From assembly GCF_019200975.1 (NCBI RefSeq), contig NZ_JAHTMR010000005.1, positions 259,501 through 323,500 on the forward strand: a DNA stretch of 64,000 nt. Reading direction: 5' to 3'. Below the pieces are notes generated by a model. It did no database searches and was not told where the DNA came from. It saw only the letters and a program-made list of their open reading frames with translations. The position numbers were made by a program, and so were the translations under genes. Source of the DNA: Pseudomonas sp. PD9R. GTDB taxonomy: Bacteria; Pseudomonadota; Gammaproteobacteria; Pseudomonadales; Pseudomonadaceae. This document shows positions 53,844 through 64,000 of this stretch, piece after piece (the stretch's first letter is position 1; the number at the start of each line of letters is the position of its first letter).

Positions 53844-54625
53844 TGAAAAAACTATTTGCTGTATTGATGCTTGCAGCGTTGCCAGTGTTCGCTTTCGCAG
53901 CGGAGCACGGTGGCCCTGAGCTGGAAAAAGTCGACATCGACGTTTCCGATAAAGCGGCCATGCAGGATGGTGCGCGTACGTTCGCAAACTATTGCATGGG
54001 TTGCCATAGCGCCAAGTTCCAGCGTTACGAGCGTGTTGCCGATGACCTGGGTATCCCTCATGAACTGATGCTCGAGAAGCTGGTGTTCACAGGTGCCAAA
54101 ATCGGCGATCACATGAGCATCGGCATGCAGCCGGTTGACGCCAAGACCTGGTTCGGTGCGGCACCGCCCGACCTGACCCTGGTCGCTCGCGTTCGCGGTA
54201 CCGACTGGCTCTATGGTTACCTGAAGTCGTTCTACGAAGATCCGTCGCGCCCTTGGGGTGTGAACAACAAGGTCTTCCCGAACGTCGGCATGCCGAACGT
54301 CCTGGCGGGCCTGCAAGGTCGTCAGGTTATCGGTTGCAAGCAGGTTCAGATCGTTGAAGACGGAAAGAAGCAATATGACCCGCTGACCGGTACGCCGCTG
54401 ACTCATGAAGCGTGCGATCAGATGACTATTGTGCCGAAAACAGGTGCGCTGACCGAAGAGCAGTTCGATGAGAAGGTCAAGAATCTGGTAACCTTCCTGG
54501 CTTACTCGGCTAACCCGGTTAAGCTGCAACATCAGCGCATTGGTACTTACGTATTGCTGTACCTGGCGTTCTTCTTCGTATTCGCCTACTTGCTTAAGCG
54601 CGAATACTGGAAAGATGTGCACTGA
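53843..54625 (+). CDS. petC: Cytochrome c1 subunit of the bc1 complex
   Basis: A 260-residue cytochrome c1. A signal peptide (residues 1-19, ALPVFAFA), the heme motif CMGCH (C-x2-C-H, about residue 52) and a C-terminal anchor helix (GTYVLLYLAFFFVFAYLLKREYW) are seen. Methionine ligand expected in the SIGMQPVD region. Last gene of petABC. Confidence 0.97.
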   Translation: MKKLFAVLMLAALPVFAFAAEHGGPELEKVDIDVSDKAAMQDGARTFANYCMGCHSAKFQRYERVADDLGIPHELMLEKLVFTGAKIGDHMSIGMQPVDAKTWFGAAPPDLTLVARVRGTDWLYGYLKSFYEDPSRPWGVNNKVFPNVGMPNVLAGLQGRQVIGCKQVQIVEDGKKQYDPLTGTPLTHEACDQMTIVPKTGALTEEQFDEKVKNLVTFLAYSANPVKLQHQRIGTYVLLYLAFFFVFAYLLKREYWKDVH

Positions 54626-54649
54626 TAAAGCTACAAGCTATTGCTGTTA

Positions 54650-54740
54650 ATCGCGCGCGCCCAAGGGCGCCTCTGAAAATGTAACGAGTCTGGTAACCCA
54701 GGCGTTACGGGAGGCGCCCTCTGGGCGCGCTCGTTTTTCC
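54650..54740 (+). terminator. Large hairpin between petC and sspA, probable terminator
   Basis: Outer arms GCGCGCCCAAGGGCGCCTC and GAGGCGCCCTCTGGGCGCGC pair almost fully; an inner GTAACG / CGTTAC and CTGG / CCAG continue the stem. A TCGTTTTTCC tract follows. Much larger than a normal terminator. Confidence 0.7.
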
Positions 54741-54775
54741 GCTTTCGATAATTTCTACAAGCGAGGAGGACCGCC

Positions 54776-55393
54776 ATGGGCGTGACCAATCGGTTGGCCT
54801 GTTACTCCGACCCCGCCGACCACTATTCCCACCGAGTGCGAATCGTACTGGCAGAGAAGGGTGTCAGCGCCGAGATCATCTACGTGGAAGCTGGCCGCCA
54901 CCCGCCTAAACTGATCGAAGTGAACCCTTATGGCAGCTTGCCCACCCTGGTCGATCGTGACCTGGCGTTGTGGGAGTCTACGGTGGTGATGGAATATCTG
55001 GATGAGCGTTACCCGCATCCGCCACTACTACCGGTTTATCCGGTGGCGCGTGCCAACAGCCGTCTGCTGATTCATCGTATTCAGCGTGACTGGTGCGGGC
55101 TGGTGGATCTGATCCTGGATTCTCGGTCCAAGGAAGCGGCTCGTGCCGTGGCACGTAAAGAGCTGCGCGAAAGTCTGACCGGCGTGTCGCCGCTGTTCGC
55201 CGACAAGCCGTTTTTCCTCAGCGAGGAACAAAGCCTGGTGGATTGCTGCCTATTGCCAATACTCTGGCGATTGCCGATTCTGGGTATAGAACTGCCGCGG
55301 CCAGCCAAGCCGCTGCTTGATTACATGGAGCGCCAGTTTGCGCGTGAGGCTTTCCAGGCGAGTCTGTCTGGTGTCGAACGCGATATGCGCTAA
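54776..55393 (+). CDS. sspA: Stringent starvation protein A
   Basis: A 205-residue GST-fold protein that binds RNA polymerase and alters promoter choice in stress. N-terminal thioredoxin-like domain ([23 protein letters not shown]), family motif [37 protein letters not shown], then the helical domain. It lacks the GST catalytic residues, as usual. Good GAGGAGG ribosome site. sspB follows after 16 bp. Confidence 0.96.
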   Translation: MGVTNRLACYSDPADHYSHRVRIVLAEKGVSAEIIYVEAGRHPPKLIEVNPYGSLPTLVDRDLALWESTVVMEYLDERYPHPPLLPVYPVARANSRLLIHRIQRDWCGLVDLILDSRSKEAARAVARKELRESLTGVSPLFADKPFFLSEEQSLVDCCLLPILWRLPILGIELPRPAKPLLDYMERQFAREAFQASLSGVERDMR

Positions 55394-55409
55394 GGCTTAA
55401 GGAGCCGCT

Positions 55410-55823
55410 ATGAACTCCAGTCGACCTTATCTGGTCCGCGCGCTCTATGAGTGGATTGTGGACAACGATTGCACCCCGCACATGCTGGTCAATTCCGAGT
55501 ATCCATCGGTACAGGTGCCGCAAGGTTTTGCCAGCGACGGACAGATTGTCCTCAACGTTTCGCCACAAGCCGTGCGTCATTTGCACATGGACAACGAGGC
55601 GGTCAGTTTTGAAGGCCGCTTCGGTGGTGTGCCGCACACGCTGTATGTGCCTATCGCATCGATCCTGGGTATCTACGCCCGTGAGAACGGTCAGGGCATG
55701 GTCTTCGATCTGGAATCGCCAGGGGAAGACGAGGAAGAGATCGAACCGGATGACGATCTGCCGCCACCAGGCAGCGAGCCGCCGCGTCCCAGCGGTCGGC
55801 CTAGTTTGAAAGTGGTGAAGTAA
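55410..55823 (+). CDS. sspB: ClpXP protease specificity-enhancing factor
   Basis: A 137-residue adaptor that brings ssrA-tagged proteins to ClpXP. The dimeric tag-binding domain covers about residues 5-105 (RPYLVRALYEWIVDNDCTPHMLVN, NVSPQAVRHLHMDN, FGGVPHTLYVPIASILGIYARENGQGM). An acidic disordered linker (GEDEEEIEPDDDLPPPG) and a short C-terminal ClpX-binding RPSLKVVK motif follow. Ends at a terminator. Confidence 0.97.
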   Translation: MNSSRPYLVRALYEWIVDNDCTPHMLVNSEYPSVQVPQGFASDGQIVLNVSPQAVRHLHMDNEAVSFEGRFGGVPHTLYVPIASILGIYARENGQGMVFDLESPGEDEEEIEPDDDLPPPGSEPPRPSGRPSLKVVK

Positions 55824-55828
55824 TAAAA

Positions 55829-55857
55829 AAGGCGATCCGAAAGGATCGCCTTTTTTA
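55829..55857. terminator. Rho-independent terminator after sspB
   Basis: GGCGATCC / GGATCGCC stem with GAAA tetraloop, A-run and six T. Confidence 0.95.
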
Positions 55858-55863
55858 TTGCTG

Positions 55864-55950
55864 CGTAGGAGCTGCCGCAGGCTGCGATCTTTTGATCTTG
55901 CTTTTCAAGATCAAAAGATCGCAGCCTCGTTTCACTCGACAGCTCCTACA
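55864..55950. repeat. REP-type inverted repeat pair with variant arm
   Basis: Left unit is standard; right unit has the CGTTTCACTCGACAGCTCC variant also seen near 13520 in inverse orientation. Confidence 0.86.
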
Positions 55951-55975
55951 GTTCCTACAGCTCGATGGCGAAGTG

Positions 55976-57607
<1,632 letters not shown>

Positions 57608-57608
<1 letters not shown>

Positions 57609-59419
57609 TAGCGCGGGGTGTCCGGCAGACGCTGAACCTGGCCGTTGACGAATTGTGCCCACGGCAACTGACGCACGACGCGCTGATTTTGCGTCATGCC
57701 CAAGCTACCCGATTGACCTTCGACACGGCTGTCCGGCAGGGCCTTGAGTTGCCCCAGGCGCGGCGCCAGACGATAGGCGTCGACGCCCATGGCGTACAGG
57801 CGGCCAAGGCTGCCGGCCGCTTGTGGCCATTGCGCGGTCACTTGACGGCGCAGCGGATCGTTCGCATCCAGCAACCATGGGGTCTCGCAGAAGCGTATGC
57901 CGTTCATGTCGTTGTACTGATTCACATCGCCGCTGGCGCTGAAAACATGGGACGTGGCGTAAACCGGAACGTCACCGGCGTATTGGAAGTTCAGCGTCGG
58001 TTTGATCTGTTGAGCCTGTTGCGGCGTGGCGGCCAGGAAGATGAATTCAATGTCCTGACGACGAGAAGGCTGGGCTGCGACCTGTGAGCCTACGGTGCTT
58101 TGCAGGCTCTTGGCGCGACCTTCGCTTTGGCGCAGCTGGAACATGTCGGCAATCTGCTGGGCCAGTTGAACCGGCTGGTCAACGCGTTCGGTGGCGACAA
58201 TGCTGCCACCGTTGGCTTGCCAGTCCTGGCTGAACGCCTTCAGTACGCGGTCGCCCCATTCGCCTTTCGGTACCATGATCGCGGCGCGGTGCAGGCCGTC
58301 GGCGCGAGCGCGGCGGGACACTTCACGAGCTTCGTCTTCCGCAGCAAGGCCAAACTGGAACAGTTGGGCCGGGCCTTGTTCGCCTTCGCTGTAGTTCAGC
58401 GCCAGGGTAGTGATCGGCAGTTGCGGGCGAGTGCTGAGCTGTTTGACCAGTGGCTTCTCTAGCGGGCCGACGACCAGTTGCACGCCATCGGCCTGGGCCT
58501 TGCGATAGAACTCGTCGAGGGACGTCAGTTTCGAGCTGTCATAGAACTCGATGGCTGGCGGTTTCTGCCCGGCCTGCTGTGCCTGGTAGTGAGCGGCCAT
58601 GAAGCCTTCGCGCAATGCTTTGCCGACCGAGGCCAGCGGGCCGTCTTGCGGCAGCAGCAGGGCGATTTTGCCCAGGGGCTGGCTGGCCAGTTCCTTGAGG
58701 TTAGTCAGGGGCAGTGGCAACTGGATGGCAGCCGGGTGTTTTGGATTCTGTTTGCGCCAGTTGTCGATCGCGGCCTGCTGTTGTTCCAGGGTGCCGGCGG
58801 TTTTCACTGCAAGCGCCAGTGCCATCCAGCCGCCGAGGTCATCGGTGGTGGTCGGCTGCAATTGATCGGTCGGAAGCGAAGCGATCAGGGTCCAGATTGC
58901 TTCGTGATTCTTGCGGGCGGCGTCACCGCTCAGCATTGGCGCGATAAAAATTCGTTCCCGTGCGGCGGCCAGGGTCTGGCCATCGGCTTCCAGGGCGCGG
59001 GCGTGGACGGTGCCGGTGCGAACCTGCTGCTCGGCAGGCATTTCGCCCAACCGCTGCAGGCTCGGATGGCTCAAAGCCGTCAGCGCCGCTTTGGGCTGAT
59101 TACGGGTCATGGCCAGTTCAGCTGTCAGCGTGCTGGCGAAGATCTGCTGGCCTGGCTTGAGTTGCTCAACCGGCACTTGTTGCAGAATCTGCGCGGACTG
59201 GCCGGGGTTCCCCTGGTGGTAGGCCAGGTCCGCTGCGCTCAGGCGCAACAGAGCGGCTTTTTCCGGATCCTTGCTTTGAGTGGCCTGTTCGAGCAATTGC
59301 TCGATACTGGCATCCGGGGTCCGTGGAAGGTCGCCAAGGCCGGAGGAGGGCGAGCTGGCGCAAGCCGCCAGCAAGGCAGCAAGGCAGAGGGCAGTGAACA
59401 GCCGCAGGCAAGCGATCAT
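57608..59419 (-). CDS. lpoA: Penicillin-binding protein activator LpoA
   Basis: A 603-residue outer-membrane lipoprotein (lipobox LLAAC, Cys20). The N-terminal TPR-like region (about 30-240) is followed by a periplasmic-binding-protein-like C-terminal domain (KIALLLPQDGPLASVGKALREGFMAAHY onward). LpoA reaches through the wall to stimulate PBP1a. It is first in a minus-strand block with yraN, diaA and dolP and divergent from rsmI. Confidence 0.95.
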
Positions 59420-59628
59420 GTAAGCGTTCCTGATACTCGATCAAATTAGCGTGGAATTGTACCCAAGCACTGGCCGGGGCGCGATGTTACTGGCGTGAAT
59501 CGATCAATTTAGCTCGTACAAATGTTGCGCCATGGCGTAAAAGGCCTCAAAAGCGTGTGTTCCATACGCGTATCGCAAACGTCGCTACGCGTTACAATGG
59601 CGGCTTTATTGATCATGAGGTGTGCGCT

Positions 59629-60501
59629 TTGACTGCTCCAGGTGCTTTGAATTCCGATGCTGGCTCGCTTTATGTGGTGGCGACGCCCATCGGCAACCTG
59701 GACGACATCAGTGCGCGTGCGCTGAAAATTCTGCGTGAAGTCGCCCTGGTCGCCGCCGAAGACACCCGTCACTCCCAGCGCTTGATGCAGCATTTCGGTA
59801 TTGCAACGCCGTTGGCCGCTTGCCATGAACACAACGAGCGCGATGAGGGTAGTCGCTTTATTACCCGGCTGCTGGCAGGCGACGATGTGGCGCTGATCTC
59901 TGATGCGGGTACGCCGCTGATTTCCGATCCGGGTTATCACCTGGTGCGCCAGGCTCGTGCGGCAGGGATCAAAGTGGTACCGGTGCCGGGTGCCTGTGCC
60001 TTGATTGCAGCGCTGTCGGCGGCGGGGTTACCGTCGGACCGTTTTATCTTCGAAGGCTTTCTTCCGGCCAAGGCAGTGGGTCGCCGCGCACGTCTTGAAC
60101 TCATAAAGGAAGAACCGCGCACGCTGATTTTCTACGAGGCGCCGCACCGTATCCTCGAATGCCTGCAGGACATGGAGTTGGTGTTCGGTCCTGAGCGTTT
60201 GGCGTTGCTGGCGCGGGAGCTGACCAAGACCTTTGAAACGCTCAAGGGTTTGCCGCTGGCCGAGTTGCGCGAGTTCGTCGAGTCGGACAGTAATCAGCAG
60301 CGTGGGGAGTGCGTGGTGCTGGTGGCGGGATGGACGGCTCCCGAAAGTGAAGACGCTGTCAGCAGCGAGGCAATGCGCATCCTCAATCTCTTGCTTGAAG
60401 AAATGCCGCTCAAGCGTGCCGCGGCATTGGCGGCGCAAATTACCGGTGAGCGCAAGAATGTTCTCTATCAGGTCGCGCTGGATAAACAGAAGGGCGAGTA
60501 A
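59629..60501 (+). CDS. rsmI: 16S rRNA (cytidine1402-2'-O)-methyltransferase
   Basis: A 290-residue tetrapyrrole-methylase-fold enzyme methylating C1402 ribose. Motifs: SLYVVATPIGNLDDISARAL, AAEDTRHSQRLMQHFGI, LISDAGTPLISDPGY, PGACALIAALSAAGLPSDRF and YEAPHRILECLQDM. The start is taken as the TTG at 59629, eight bases after TGAGG; an in-frame GTG lies three codons before and an ATG further up at 59557, but neither has a comparable ribosome site. Confidence 0.93.
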   Translation: MTAPGALNSDAGSLYVVATPIGNLDDISARALKILREVALVAAEDTRHSQRLMQHFGIATPLAACHEHNERDEGSRFITRLLAGDDVALISDAGTPLISDPGYHLVRQARAAGIKVVPVPGACALIAALSAAGLPSDRFIFEGFLPAKAVGRRARLELIKEEPRTLIFYEAPHRILECLQDMELVFGPERLALLARELTKTFETLKGLPLAELREFVESDSNQQRGECVVLVAGWTAPESEDAVSSEAMRILNLLLEEMPLKRAAALAAQITGERKNVLYQVALDKQKGE

Positions 60502-60538
60502 AACCCGACGTGCTGGCGCTGCTAGAGGCTTTTAGCGC

Positions 60539-60567
60539 TTGTTCTTCGGGCGCTCTGCCGTTAACCT
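60539..60567 (+). promoter_or_regulatory. Possible rnpB promoter
   Basis: TTGTTC (60539-60544), 17 bp, TAACCT (60562-60567), ten bases before the expected RNA 5' end. Confidence 0.4.
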
Positions 60568-60576
60568 TCGCGGCGG

Positions 60577-60931
60577 AGAGTCGATCGGACAGTCGCTGCC
60601 CTCTATGAAAATTAGGGGGGGGAGGAAAGTCCGGGCTCCATAGGGCGAAGTGCCAGGTAATGCCTGGGAGGCGTGAGCCTACGGAAAGTGCCACAGAAAA
60701 TAACCGCCTAAGCGCTTCGGCGCCGGTAAGGGTGAAAAGGTGCGGTAAGAGCGCACCGCACGTCTGGCAACAGTTCGTGGCTAGGTAAACCCCACTTGGA
60801 GCAAGACCAAATAGGGTCCCAAGGCGTGGCCCGCGCTGGGACCGGGTAGGTTGCTAAAGATGTCCAGTGATGGCCATCGTAGACGAATGACTGTTCAAGA
60901 CAGAACCCGGCTTACAGATCGACTCTCCACC
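60577..60931 (+). ncRNA. rnpB: RNase P RNA, bacterial class A
   Basis: Starts AGAGTCGATCGGACAGTCGC and ends GATCGACTCT, whose bases pair with the 5' end as P1. The core GAGGAAAGTCCGGGCTCC, ACAGAAAATAACCGCC (P10/J11 region), GGTAAGGGTGAAAAGGTGCG, and GTAGACGAATGACTG motif are conserved. It is the catalytic RNA for tRNA 5' maturation. A CCACCTTTTTCTCC tract follows. Confidence 0.96.
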
Positions 60932-61181
60932 TTTTTCTCCCCTCTGCTTAAATCATTGAGCAGGGTGCTGGTGATAGCAATTTCCCTCCTTTCAGAATCG
61001 TCAGCAGAAGCACTTTCGTAATACCGAAAAAATCTTACTCTTAATAAATTACTTTAACTTCCGAACGCAGCCATCTGTGCTGATTCAAGTTATCGGGCAG
61101 TTTCATCTGCCGGATTCTCGTTACCCCTCCCTTTATGCTCCTAAATCTCAGTTCTGTAAGGGTTTTCCTTTAATCCGCGCC

Positions 61182-61211
61182 TTGACGGTGTGGTGGGCGC
61201 ATTCCTATAGT
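61182..61211 (+). promoter_or_regulatory. Promoter of the mraZ/dcw cluster
   Basis: TTGACG (61182-61187), 18-bp spacer, TATAGT (61206-61211), about 75 bp before mraZ. Confidence 0.7.
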
Positions 61212-61218
61212 GTGCGCA

Positions 61219-61248
61219 AGTGGCGGAAAGTGGCATGAAGTGGGTTTT
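61219..61248 (+). promoter_or_regulatory. MraZ-binding boxes
   Basis: Three direct AGTGG repeats start at 61219, 61229 and 61239, exactly 10 bp apart and just after the -10. This is the phased-repeat arrangement bound by MraZ, which represses its own operon. Confidence 0.82.
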
Positions 61249-61285
61249 TTGAACTCAAAACGCTAGAATTTGGAGAAACGCTGAC

Positions 61286-61741
61286 GTGTTTCGCGGAGCC
61301 AACGCTATCAGTCTCGATGCAAAGGGCCGTCTCGCCATGCCGAGCCGGTACCGTGACGAGCTCGTTTCGCGTAGTTCCGGTCAGTTAATCGTCACAATTG
61401 ATGCCGTTGATCCGTGTTTGTGTGTTTACCCCCTCGATGAGTGGGAAATTATTGAAACCAAACTGCGCGCACTGCCTTCGCTTCGCGAAGAGAACCGCCG
61501 CCTGCAACGCTTACTGATTGGTAATGCCGTCGACCTCGAGCTCGATGGCAGTGGTCGTTTTCTGGTTCCGCCGCGTCTTCGTGATTATGCCAAGTTGGAT
61601 AAGCACGCGATGTTGGTAGGCCAACTGAACAAGTTCCAGCTTTGGGACGAGGATGCCTGGAATGCGGTTTCTGCCGCTGACCTGGCTGCTATTCAACAAC
61701 CGGGCGCGATGCCTGATGAACTGCGTGATTTGATCCTGTGA
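61286..61741 (+). CDS. mraZ: Transcriptional regulator MraZ
   Basis: A 151-residue protein of two SpoVT/AbrB-like domains: [23 protein letters not shown] and [25 protein letters not shown], each with the D-x-KGR / D-x-SGR motif. It assembles into a ring and represses dcw. GTG start after TGGAGAAAC. Its TGA overlaps the rsmH GTG. Confidence 0.96.
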   Translation: MFRGANAISLDAKGRLAMPSRYRDELVSRSSGQLIVTIDAVDPCLCVYPLDEWEIIETKLRALPSLREENRRLQRLLIGNAVDLELDGSGRFLVPPRLRDYAKLDKHAMLVGQLNKFQLWDEDAWNAVSAADLAAIQQPGAMPDELRDLIL

Positions 61742-62681
61742 CTATTGATAGCGGCTTTAACCACATCACCGTACTGCTTGACGAAGCCGTCGAGGCTCTC
61801 GCCGTACGTCCTGATGGCTGCTATCTGGACGGCACGTTCGGGCGCGGCGGGCATAGCCGGTTGATACTCAGTCAGCTCGGTCCCGATGGTCGGCTGCTTG
61901 GATTCGATAAAGATCCTCAAGCGATTGCCACCGGGCAGACGCTAGCGGCCGAAGACGGCCGCTTTGTCGTTGTGCAGCGCAGCTTTGCCGAGCTCGGTTC
62001 GGAAGTTGCCGAGCGCGGCATGAACGGCAAGGTCAGCGGCGTTTTGCTCGACCTGGGCGTGTCCTCGCCACAGCTCGACGACCCTGAACGTGGCTTCAGT
62101 TTTCTCAACGACGGTCCGCTGGACATGCGCATGGACCCGTCCCGCGGGATCAGCGCTGCCGAATTCGTAAACACCGCGCCGGTTGAAGAAATCGCCCGGG
62201 TTTTCAAGGAATACGGCGAGGAGCGTTTTTCCGGTCGCATGGCCCGTGCCGTGGCTGAACGTCGCGACATCAAGCCATTCGAGCGCACCGCCGACCTGGC
62301 CGAAGTCCTGAAAGTCGCCAACCCGGCGTGGGAAAAGGGCAAGAACCCTGCAACCCGTGCGTTCCAAGGGCTGCGCATACACGTCAATAACGAACTGGGC
62401 GATCTGGAAACCGGTCTCGAAGCCGCGCTGGAATCCCTGGAAGTCGGCGGTCGTCTGGTCGTTATCAGCTTCCATTCGCTGGAAGACCGCATCGTCAAAC
62501 TGTTCATGCGCAAACTGGTGAAAGGCGAGGCCGACAACCTGCCGCGTAACCTGCCAGTACGTCACGTCGCCTTCGAACCCAAAATCAAAGTCCATGGCAA
62601 AGCGCAGTCCGCCTCCGAGGCCGAACTCAAAGCCAACCCACGTTCCCGTAGCGCCATCATGCGCGTGGCGGAGAAGCTGCG

Positions 62682-62685
<4 letters not shown>
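61738..62685 (+). CDS. rsmH: 16S rRNA (cytosine1402-N4)-methyltransferase
   Basis: A 315-residue SAM-dependent enzyme that N4-methylates C1402, the same nucleotide RsmI modifies. Motifs: [56 protein letters not shown], and [13 protein letters not shown] start overlapping mraZ stop (GTGA). Having rsmI and rsmH 1.2 kb apart is the usual pseudomonad arrangement. Confidence 0.97.

Positions 62686-64000
<1,315 letters not shown>

Larger units (their letters stand above)
60932..61285. other. Region between rnpB and mraZ (dcw cluster control region)
   Basis: 354 bp without a gene. The first 200 bp is A/T-rich with no structure I can interpret; the last 110 bp holds the dcw promoter and MraZ boxes described separately. 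Confidence 0.6.

Overview
The window is chromosomal DNA from a Pseudomonas, most likely of the P. fluorescens group. Three things point there. The core gene order is pseudomonad: hemH-uraA-upp-hpt-mqo, trpS-zapE, rplM-rpsI-petABC-sspAB, then lpoA-rsmI-rnpB-mraZ-rsmH-ftsL-ftsI. The spaces between genes carry many short REP-type palindromes of two families. Codon use is GC-rich throughout. I see no phage, insertion sequence, CRISPR array, rRNA or tRNA. The stable RNA elements I can support are RNase P RNA and a yybP-ykoY manganese riboswitch.

Layout. (1) 1-7104, minus strand: a tightly overlapping, probably light-induced operon. It runs DUF523/DUF1722 protein, LitR-like MerR regulator, photolyase, NTF2-like protein, SDR, FAD oxidoreductase, DUF1365, and then leaves the window. 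A second unit carries a renalase-like flavoprotein. TGTACA-N12-TGTACA sites, the operator form reported for class II LitR regulators in P. putida, lie at the operon promoter, and a one-mismatch-per-half version lies before the flavoprotein gene. (2) 7303-15119: an epimerase, ferrochelatase, pyrimidine and purine salvage (uraA-upp, hpt), small conserved proteins and malate:quinone oxidoreductase. (3) 15859-27293: mostly single housekeeping or unknown genes, including a lipoprotein, an acyltransferase, YedK/HMCES, a chemoreceptor, an M48 lipoprotein peptidase, a riboswitch-controlled GDT1-type Mn exporter, rsmC, a hydroxyacid dehydrogenase and a LysE exporter. (4) 27590-35937: acyl-CoA ligase (AlkK type), DUF1302, DUF1329 and a large MalT-type LuxR regulator, probably one functional unit for hydrophobic acids. 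(5) 36027-41533: an MBL hydrolase, an OmpA lipoprotein, YhcB/ZapG, an alpha/beta hydrolase, trpS and zapE.

(6) 41595-47248 is an accessory island. Four minus-strand genes run in the order amino-acid 2-monooxygenase-like flavoenzyme, nitrilase-superfamily amidase, internally duplicated membrane protein, asparaginase. They are bracketed by two 91-bp direct repeats that I count as 84/91 identical. The logic suggests an amino acid -> amide -> acid route with ammonia release and a dedicated transporter. This is the best candidate for an undescribed system. (7) 47262-50689: an AraC/GATase1 regulator, an acyl-CoA dehydrogenase and an aldo/keto reductase. (8) 50935-64000: core genes for ribosomal proteins, the cytochrome bc1 complex, stringent starvation proteins, the dolP-diaA-yraN-lpoA envelope block, rsmI, rnpB and the start of the dcw (division and cell wall) cluster with MraZ boxes; ftsI is cut by the window end.
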